Source: Planctomycetota bacterium (GTDB taxonomy: Bacteria; Planctomycetota; Phycisphaerae; WQYP01). Taken from it: DNA of 10,217 bases. The position numbers and the translations under genes were made by a program. Positions 5,786 through 10,217 of the stretch are shown one piece after another. Location: the NCBI GenBank assembly GCA_021795535.1, contig JAJYPG010000019.1:1-10217 (forward strand), written 5' to 3'. Under the pieces are notes generated by a model. It was not told the origin of the DNA, made no database searches, and was given only the letters and a program-made list of their open reading frames with translations. Each line of letters starts with the position of its first letter. Position 1 is the first letter of the stretch.

Positions 5786-6997
5786 ATGAATCGTCGATCA
5801 CGAGCTTTCACCGTGGTGGAAATCATGATGGTCATCACCCTTATCGCGCTGCTTATTGCGATTCTTCTTCCATCATTACGCAAGGCCCGTGTTTTGGCCA
5901 ATGAAATATCTTCCGCAGCCAATCTTCATACCTGGGGACAGGTGGCACTTCTTTTTGCGCGTAATCATAACGGCGACTTTCCCGCCACCTACGGGTTCGG
6001 AGAATCGTCCAACACCAGTTACGCCCAGAGTATTCTGAACCATTTGGCACAGCAGAACCAGGGTATCAGCAGCAAATATGGCATTGGTTTTTTCCAGTGC
6101 GGTGAAACCGCAACGCTTTGGCCGCTGGCGTTGAACAACAGCAGCGTTACGGAAAACAAAGCAAATTATGGCAGTGACTGGCTCCGATTTGGCACGCCCT
6201 ACAGCACATTCCTGCAATACGGTGGTGATGGCGATATTTCCACCTCCGATGTCTGGGGAGATCAGATGGCCAGCTCGGAAGATGGCATGACCATTCCTTA
6301 TGTGGATGACTGGGATCCCACTGAATTGGGCGTTTACCAGGGATTGCCTGATTGGACCACCGGTTCGGTTCGTCTGGCACCTTGGATGATTTGTCCGGGC
6401 ATTAACTACCAGCAGGATCTTTACGCTGGTGACAAAATTTTCCAATGGGGCGATTTTATCACTACCACATATATGTACGTTGCGGATGCTACCAGTCGCC
6501 AATCCGGTAACTTTCAGCAGTATGGCGGCGGTGGTCTGGGGAATGGAATTGTTCTGGGCAGCGGCTTTAATGACAATATCTCGCCGGTCTGGGGTAATCA
6601 CGAAAACCAGCCAGCCACCGGTACCGCCGGTTCGCCCAGCAGTCTGCTTGCCGCTGATGCGGTGGTATGGGGAGGTGGCGGCATGCAGGGGAATCTCTAT
6701 TTAATCAATTTCCCGCACTATACCAATCCCCAATCACCGGCATTTCAGAACCTTCTCTATGCCGATGGACATGTGGACGGTGTAAATAACCCGACCTATT
6801 ACGATCCGAACCTGGGTAAAAATGTAAATGCCCTTACCACCGCCAATTGGGCAATAGCACACGTTCCTCCACTGGGAAAGAATCAGACCCCGCCGGTTAC
6901 CGAACCACCCAATGGCCCGCTTGGCTGGGTCAATTCCTGGAATGCTGTCTGGACAGGCTGGTATTTTTATTATCCCAATGCTCCGGGCGGGCCATAA
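5786..6997 (+). CDS. Type IV pilin-like (pseudopilin) N-terminal methylation-motif protein, planctomycete H-x-DG type
   Basis: 403 residues with a class III signal: MNRRSRA then FTVVEIMMVITLIALLIAILLP, cut between A7 and F8 by prepilin peptidase, with the conserved Glu at mature position 5 (E12) and the hydrophobic helix about 10-30. Then follow LRKAR and a NLHTWGQVALLFARNHNGDFP segment (47-66), which matches the NLRQIG...Y..D..G.FP region of planctomycete pseudopilins. LLYADGHVDGVNN (323-335) is the C-terminal DG motif of that group. The body is rich in Gly, Asn and aromatics, as expected for an exported protein; C105 and C203 could form a disulfide. The -1 residue is Ala where Gly is usual. 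ATG is preceded by AAGGGG at 6 nt. It stands alone with a terminator. These proteins are numerous in planctomycetes and their role (secretion pseudopilus, surface structure) is mostly unknown. Confidence 0.9.
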   Translation: MNRRSRAFTVVEIMMVITLIALLIAILLPSLRKARVLANEISSAANLHTWGQVALLFARNHNGDFPATYGFGESSNTSYAQSILNHLAQQNQGISSKYGIGFFQCGETATLWPLALNNSSVTENKANYGSDWLRFGTPYSTFLQYGGDGDISTSDVWGDQMASSEDGMTIPYVDDWDPTELGVYQGLPDWTTGSVRLAPWMICPGINYQQDLYAGDKIFQWGDFITTTYMYVADATSRQSGNFQQYGGGGLGNGIVLGSGFNDNISPVWGNHENQPATGTAGSPSSLLAADAVVWGGGGMQGNLYLINFPHYTNPQSPAFQNLLYADGHVDGVNNPTYYDPNLGKNVNALTTANWAIAHVPPLGKNQTPPVTEPPNGPLGWVNSWNAVWTGWYFYYPNAPGGP

Positions 6998-7022
6998 ATT
7001 ACGCCCAAGCCTGTCGTGGGGT

Positions 7023-7060
7023 GACAATTCCGACGCTGGTCGGGATTGTCGCTCTTTATT
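7023..7060 (+). terminator. Intrinsic terminator of the pseudopilin-like gene
   Basis: A 12-bp stem (7023-7034 with 7039-7050, one G-T wobble) closes on a GCTG tetraloop and is followed by GCTCTTTATT. It begins 25 nt past the stop codon. The T-run is imperfect and overlaps the last codons of the convergent gene. The minus strand has no T-run after the stem, so it chiefly serves the plus strand. Confidence 0.8.
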
Positions 7061-8327
7061 CCGCTCCCGCTCCGCTTGCCAGATTCCAATAGACCGCATA
7101 TGCCTTTGGAGGCTCTGATGTTTCCTCCGCGGGGCTTATCCGCCATCTCTCCACCACGGCGGGAATGAGAACAAATTCCCCGGCGTGAACTCCAATGCCC
7201 GCTTTTTTTTCGGACTGATGGATGATCCGATCATCTGAAAAATCAATGAGTTCAAGCAAAGCCTCGCCTTGCCGCATGACCAAGACCTGCAAGCCATCGT
7301 ATGTATGACGCTCCGCAGGCCCGTTGATTGGAATTTCCAGCCGCGTAATAAAATCCGGGCCGTCAGGAGTTTTTGCGTCCCAACCGCCACCTGTAACCAT
7401 TGTCTCCGTCACAACCTGCATCAGAATATGCCCCACGGGCAGACCCGTCTTGCCCAGTGCGTGCAGCGCCTTTCCCAGAATCTTTTCCGGCTCCGCGGTA
7501 AACAAATGCCCTATCGAAAGCCGCAGTGTCGTGTCACCCCATGGCAACGTCACATAACCAAAATTGGCTGGAACGCATACCCCATGCCCGGTCTTCCAGG
7601 AGTGCTGATGAATCTGGGGCGAAAACGAAATCGGCTGTAACGCCACCGTTGCCAGCGCATTGCGCAACGTCTTTCCGGTAATGAGCAAGGGATGAAAAGT
7701 ATCGGTCGCATCCACAAAATAATCGAAATGCTTCCAGATATCCCGCCGCAGACGATCGCAGACCGGCATATCCACCCGCAAAATCTGTTTGGCCCCGCTA
7801 TCCGAATTGGCGATGGAAAAGGTGTAATCCCGCAACCCGGTTGTTCTGGTTGCGTCAAAAATTGCGGTATCCGCATAAATCAGAATATCCGGCATGCAAC
7901 AACATGACGCTCCCGGGCCAACCACCACAATCAAGCCCGTGCCCGCCTCAATATTTTTTGTGAAGGCCTCCAGCCGGTCCGCTTCAAGAAACTCATGTAT
8001 GGAAAGCGGGCATGGCTGTAACGGTGTATGATCCCGCATCCATGGGGCAATCAGTGAGTCGATGATTGTTTGAATTTTGAACACAACGCGGCAATCCAGG
8101 ACGATCCCGCGCCAATTGACTTGCCGAAGGTGATCTAAAATTTTCGCGGAATTCACCCCGACATTACACTCAATGGCGATTACCACCCGTGGGGCTTGCC
8201 GCAGCAGGCTTGCCGCCACACTGCGCAGTTCCTCCACAATGGCGTTCCAACCCTGTTGCGCCATGCCCGGAGCGCGGATGGCCTGAGTTGACTCGGTTGG
8301 CTTCGCGTGATTTTCTTCGCTGTCCAT
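7056..8327 (-). CDS. Divergent P-loop-like/cupin protein related to 'class I mannose-6-phosphate isomerase' two-domain proteins
   Basis: 423 residues. The N-terminal half resembles a nucleoside-kinase-like fold: VVIAIECNVGVNSAKILDHL (48-67) sits where a Walker A would be, but GxxGxGK[ST] is not intact. LIVVVGPGASCCCMPDILIYADTAIFD (132-158) and RLRRDIWKHFDYFVDATD...LLITGKTLRNALATVALQPISFSPQ (192-238) follow the pattern I recall from bacterial proteins labelled class I mannose-6-phosphate isomerase with an N-terminal kinase-like domain (...DILVYADMARWE..., ...DxxDYLLDTN...VTGxALRxGL...QPF...). The C-terminal part (about 333-400: HTYDGLQVLVMRQGEALLEL...GVHAGEFVLIPAVVERWRI) is cupin-like, as in the isomerase. 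The expected QVH metal motif may be QVV here (304-306). It lies 42 nt downstream of the aldo/keto reductase, so is probably co-transcribed. Only AGGA at 11 nt precedes the ATG. A non-catalytic or altered-substrate role is possible. Relationship moderate, function uncertain. Confidence 0.7.
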   Translation of the reverse strand: MDSEENHAKPTESTQAIRAPGMAQQGWNAIVEELRSVAASLLRQAPRVVIAIECNVGVNSAKILDHLRQVNWRGIVLDCRVVFKIQTIIDSLIAPWMRDHTPLQPCPLSIHEFLEADRLEAFTKNIEAGTGLIVVVGPGASCCCMPDILIYADTAIFDATRTTGLRDYTFSIANSDSGAKQILRVDMPVCDRLRRDIWKHFDYFVDATDTFHPLLITGKTLRNALATVALQPISFSPQIHQHSWKTGHGVCVPANFGYVTLPWGDTTLRLSIGHLFTAEPEKILGKALHALGKTGLPVGHILMQVVTETMVTGGGWDAKTPDGPDFITRLEIPINGPAERHTYDGLQVLVMRQGEALLELIDFSDDRIIHQSEKKAGIGVHAGEFVLIPAVVERWRISPAEETSEPPKAYAVYWNLASGAGAE

Positions 8328-8369
8328 AACCCGGTCTTTCCTGTGTCTTAAAATCCGGTTTTCAGCGGC

Positions 8370-9497
8370 TTAATGCCCCGCGCCGGCACTTGCCGCCTCT
8401 GTCGGTTTGGCCTCCAGGCTAAAGGGCAATGCCGGTGTCGGATCGCCATATTGATAAACGCTGCGCGTCGATCCGGAAACCGCAACACTGCTCTTAAGAT
8501 CGCAGGCATGGGCGTCTGCGCCCATGCCGAAGTCGCTTTCCACCAGGTTCTGAATTTCCAGCATTTCCTGCGGCGAAAGATGGCGGCCATCGCATGCGGC
8601 GGCGAATTCTTTCAGTTCCGCGCTGGTTGTAATGTTCGGCTGCACACTTACACAGGCCGGCCACGTAAGCAGCCATTTCAGGGCCAGCTGCCCCATGGTG
8701 CAGGCGTGTCGTTTTTGAATGTGACGCAGCTTTTCCACTTTTTTAAGACCATGGATCAGCCAGTTGCGATCCCGATATTTTCGATGGTCGGTAAACGTGC
8801 TGTCTTCCGTGTAGATGTCCTGTAAAATTCCCGAATTGTGCGGCACGCGGCAGATGATCCCGCCGGTTCCCATCTCCCGGGCAATTTCGCAGAATTCACG
8901 TCCGGGGTGCTGCTCCAGCATATTAAACACTGTTTGCACCGTGCGGGCCTTCCATTGCCGCAGTGCCACAACGCCTTCTTCACGCCAGCCAATCGCCGGG
9001 CCAAGGGCCACACCCCACTGCCGGATTTTGCCTGCCTGCCGCAACGCTTCCAGCGTGTCTACCAGGTCATCGTTCATTTGCCAGAGTTTCAGATTATGCG
9101 CCTGCCATAAATCAATGCGATCCGTGCCCAGCCGCTTCAGAGATTCCTCCAACGCTTTTTGCAGGAATTTAGGTGAAAAATCCTGGCGGCGTTCCTTGTG
9201 CGACCCTTCAGTTCCCGGATCTGAATAAAAATCGTAGCCAAATTTCGTGGACAGAATAATGTTCTCACGCCCCGCATAATGCAGCGTATCAATCATCAGG
9301 CGCTCCGCCCGGCCATTATCATAAGCGTCGGCCGTGTCAAAGAAATTCACGCCCAGATCAAACGCTTCATTCTGTAAACGAATGCCCTCCGGCGCATCAG
9401 AGGCAGTTTTTCCCCACATGAAACTGCCAAAAATAAAATTCCCGAAGGAAAGTTCCGAAACCCGCAAATCCGTTCCAGGAATAAATCTATACTGCAT
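8370..9497 (-). CDS. Aldo/keto reductase
   Basis: Cytoplasmic NAD(P)H-dependent oxidoreductase with a TIM-barrel fold, acting on aldehydes, ketones or sugars. 375 residues from ATG 9497. The catalytic tetrad is complete: D54 in VNFFDTADAYDNG, Y59 in the same motif, K85 in ILSTKFGYD and H134 in DLWQAHNL. LGTDRIDLWQAH and ALRQAGKIRQWGVALG (151-166) are further family blocks. Start choice: GGAGA lies 8 nt before 9497 and the protein begins MQYRFIPGTDLRVSELSFG, the standard start. The frame continues upstream to 9692, but those 65 residues are not family-like. After about residue 320 there is an Ala/Ser/Pro-rich tail ending AASAGAGH. Leads a two-gene operon with the isomerase-like gene. Substrate unknown; sugar or sugar-derived carbonyl is a guess from the neighbour. 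Confidence 0.93.
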   Translation of the reverse strand: MQYRFIPGTDLRVSELSFGNFIFGSFMWGKTASDAPEGIRLQNEAFDLGVNFFDTADAYDNGRAERLMIDTLHYAGRENIILSTKFGYDFYSDPGTEGSHKERRQDFSPKFLQKALEESLKRLGTDRIDLWQAHNLKLWQMNDDLVDTLEALRQAGKIRQWGVALGPAIGWREEGVVALRQWKARTVQTVFNMLEQHPGREFCEIAREMGTGGIICRVPHNSGILQDIYTEDSTFTDHRKYRDRNWLIHGLKKVEKLRHIQKRHACTMGQLALKWLLTWPACVSVQPNITTSAELKEFAAACDGRHLSPQEMLEIQNLVESDFGMGADAHACDLKSSVAVSGSTRSVYQYGDPTPALPFSLEAKPTEAASAGAGH

Positions 9498-9540
9498 GAA
9501 AAAAGTCTCCGTCAACGCGAACAATTTCCCGTTTCGGAAT

Positions 9541-9569
9541 AGTTTAGCAGAGAATGCCGGTTGAGTTAA
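9541..9569 (-). promoter_or_regulatory. Weak candidate promoter of the aldo/keto reductase operon
   Basis: Minus-strand TTAACT (9569-9564), 17-nt spacer, TAAACT (9546-9541), each 4/6 to consensus. It would start transcription about 35 nt before the ATG at 9497. Weak match, listed because position and spacing fit. Confidence 0.25.
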
Positions 9570-9642
9570 ATAGCCCGCGCGATACTTGCCCTCACTCTTG
9601 AAGCGTAACGTTCGGCTTGCATCCGGCCATGCCGTGGCAATA

Positions 9643-9717
9643 TACGCTACGCGCACAGGATTGAACCGTTTCACAAATAATGGTAACAACACTTTTGTAG
9701 CGTAGGTCTGGAGACCT
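9643..9717. repeat. Inverted repeat plus palindrome, possible dispersed repeat unit
   Basis: TACGCTAC (9643-9650) is the reverse complement of GTAGCGTA (9697-9704), and AGGTCT-GG-AGACCT (9704-9717) is a perfect 6-bp-arm palindrome starting on the last base of the second arm. Such GTAGCGTAGG...-type palindromic units look like REP-like dispersed repeats, but only one copy is in this window, so that cannot be confirmed here. Confidence 0.4.
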
Positions 9718-9777
9718 TCTGGAGTGCGATGAATTCTTGGTTAGAGCAAATGTACCATCAATAGTCGCGTAGGGTAT

Positions 9778-9857
9778 ATTATGGGTCAGTCGGTCAAATG
9801 AGAGTGGAGAATGCCGTCGTGGTCCGGAAAATAACGCCCTGCTTTCCGACCCATAAT
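9778..9857. repeat. 10-bp inverted repeat bounding an 80-bp segment
   Basis: ATTATGGGTC (9778-9787) and GACCCATAAT (9848-9857) are exact inverted copies 60 bp apart. They could be terminal repeats of a very small element or the two arms of an RNA stem. The right arm shares bases 9848-9851 with the 3' arm of the hairpin at 9821-9851, so the two pairings exclude each other. No clear target-site duplication flanks the segment. Confidence 0.5.
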
Positions 9858-9864
9858 TTTTATT
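9821..9864 (+). terminator. Terminator-like hairpin with T-rich tail
   Basis: GGT-C-CGGAAA (9821-9830) pairs with TTTCCG-ACC (9843-9851): 9 bp with one bulged C and a 12-nt loop, followed by CATAATTTTTATTT. There is no plus-strand gene just upstream, so if it terminates anything it is a leader transcript heading to the cupin gene at 10049, or noise. Confidence 0.4.
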
Positions 9865-9930
9865 TCGATGTTTTGCTGATTTAGCCTTATCAATTTCTTA
9901 ATGGGTTGCCGAAGAAATCAGTAAGCCCAT

Positions 9931-9972
9931 CCGGCGGATTCGGACACATATCAAAACGTCCGAAGGTTCCGG
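9931..9972 (+). other. Long stem-loop upstream of the cupin gene
   Basis: TTCGGAC (9939-9945) and GTCCGAA (9958-9964) form a perfect 7-bp stem with a 12-nt loop. Outside a symmetric 4x4 internal loop CCGG (9931-9934) pairs with CCGG (9969-9972). It lies about 65 nt before the cupin Shine-Dalgarno. No T-run follows, so it is not a terminator; operator or leader structure is possible. Confidence 0.4.
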
Positions 9973-10048
9973 AATAAGCCCGCAAGGGTCACGTTGGGCG
10001 ATTTTAGGAAATTCTATTCGGCCCCACTTCTTTTGCAGGAGACATTGT

Positions 10049-10217
10049 ATGTCTGTTGAGAACATCATTTCATCGTTCGAACGTACCTCCCGGCTTGGCA
10101 CAGTGCGGTCACTGCTTGGTCCGCATGCTCAGGCACAAAACTGCGCGGTTATCGAAAGTGTGTACCAGGAACGCGGCCATGTTCCGCCTCATTATCACAA
10201 TTGTGAGCAAGTGCTGG
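10049..10217 (+). CDS. Cupin-domain protein, 3' end beyond the window
   Basis: Open from ATG 10049 to the window edge: 56 complete codons without a stop. AGGAGA lies 6 nt before the ATG, a strong ribosome site. The visible sequence MSVENIISSFERTSRLGTVRSLLG...VYQERGHVPPHYHNCEQVL reaches the first cupin motif: G43, H48, H50 and E53 in the spacing of the HxH...E metal-binding set. Small cupins of this kind are metal-dependent isomerases, dioxygenases or sensory proteins; the cut prevents a choice. It is divergent from the aldo/keto reductase across a structured 551-bp region. Confidence 0.85.
   Translation, partial: MSVENIISSFERTSRLGTVRSLLGPHAQAQNCAVIESVYQERGHVPPHYHNCEQVL

Larger units (their letters stand above)
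9498..10048. other. 551-bp structured intergenic region between divergent genes
   Basis: No supported gene. It contains, in order: the reductase promoter candidate; an 8-bp inverted repeat TACGCTAC (9643-9650)/GTAGCGTA (9697-9704) abutting a 14-bp palindrome; a 10-bp inverted repeat (9778-9787/9848-9857) that overlaps a terminator-like hairpin; and a long stem at 9931-9972, followed by GCCC/GGGC (9978-9981/9996-9999). Short reading frames here overlap the hairpins or the cupin gene and look random. The density of structure suggests a regulatory leader RNA or repeat remnants. Confidence 0.55.

Noticed and set aside
5876..6601. 241-residue minus-strand frame opposite the pseudopilin gene
   Set aside because: Antisense shadow with no ribosome site and no recognisable domain; the plus-strand protein has clear motifs.
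9498..9692. 65-residue N-terminal extension of the aldo/keto reductase
   Set aside because: The family start MQYRFIPGTDLRVSEL with a good ribosome site is at 9497; the extension overlaps repeats and has no family match I know.
9771..9780. TATATT as a -10 for a leader transcript to the cupin gene
   Set aside because: No acceptable -35 at 16-18 nt, and initiation there would exclude most of the left arm of the switch-like structure.
9898..10101. 67-residue minus-strand frame across the cupin start
   Set aside because: It overlaps the cupin gene's ribosome site and 5' coding end and shows no domain.

Overview
The window reads as chromosomal DNA of moderate G+C from an uncultured-type Planctomycetota bacterium, probably class Phycisphaerae. 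That placement is an inference from three protein features. One is a 198-residue S4 protein with the planctomycete-like start MSRYLGPKVRLSRR. Another is a pseudopilin-like surface protein carrying the 'YADGHVDG' signature that is expanded in planctomycetes. The third is a zinc-ribbon/one-TM protein with an 'NTSESRAVPYSSW' extracellular segment. No tRNA, rRNA, CRISPR array, transposase or phage gene is visible.

Layout. Positions 6-4875 and on to 5443 are all on the minus strand. Read in the direction of transcription they are: a MarR-family repressor and a WrbA-type quinone oxidoreductase (one operon behind a near-consensus promoter with an embedded palindromic operator); rpsD standing alone between its own promoter and an intrinsic terminator; a multi-pass membrane protein of the lysylphosphatidylglycerol-synthase-TM (YbhN/UPF0104) family; an RDD membrane protein; and a zinc-ribbon, single-TM, large extracytoplasmic protein. 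A 342-bp divergent intergenic region (5444-5785), rich in repeats and palindromes, separates this block from the plus-strand pseudopilin-like gene (5786-6997), which ends in a strong terminator. Convergent to it is a minus-strand pair: an aldo/keto reductase (8370-9497) followed by a divergent relative of the two-domain 'class I mannose-6-phosphate isomerase' proteins (7056-8327). A 551-bp non-coding stretch (9498-10048) full of stem-loops separates the reductase from a divergent plus-strand cupin gene cut by the window edge.

How the genes work together. marR-wrbA looks like a self-regulated redox/electrophile response unit. The reductase and the isomerase-like gene probably form a sugar or carbonyl-metabolism operon. 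rpsD is a housekeeping unit with a leader that could carry autoregulation. The three membrane genes downstream of rpsD share orientation but probably not one promoter. The least explained parts are the structured regions 5487-5664 and 9643-10000 and the isomerase-like protein, which seems to have lost its nucleotide-binding and metal-binding residues.
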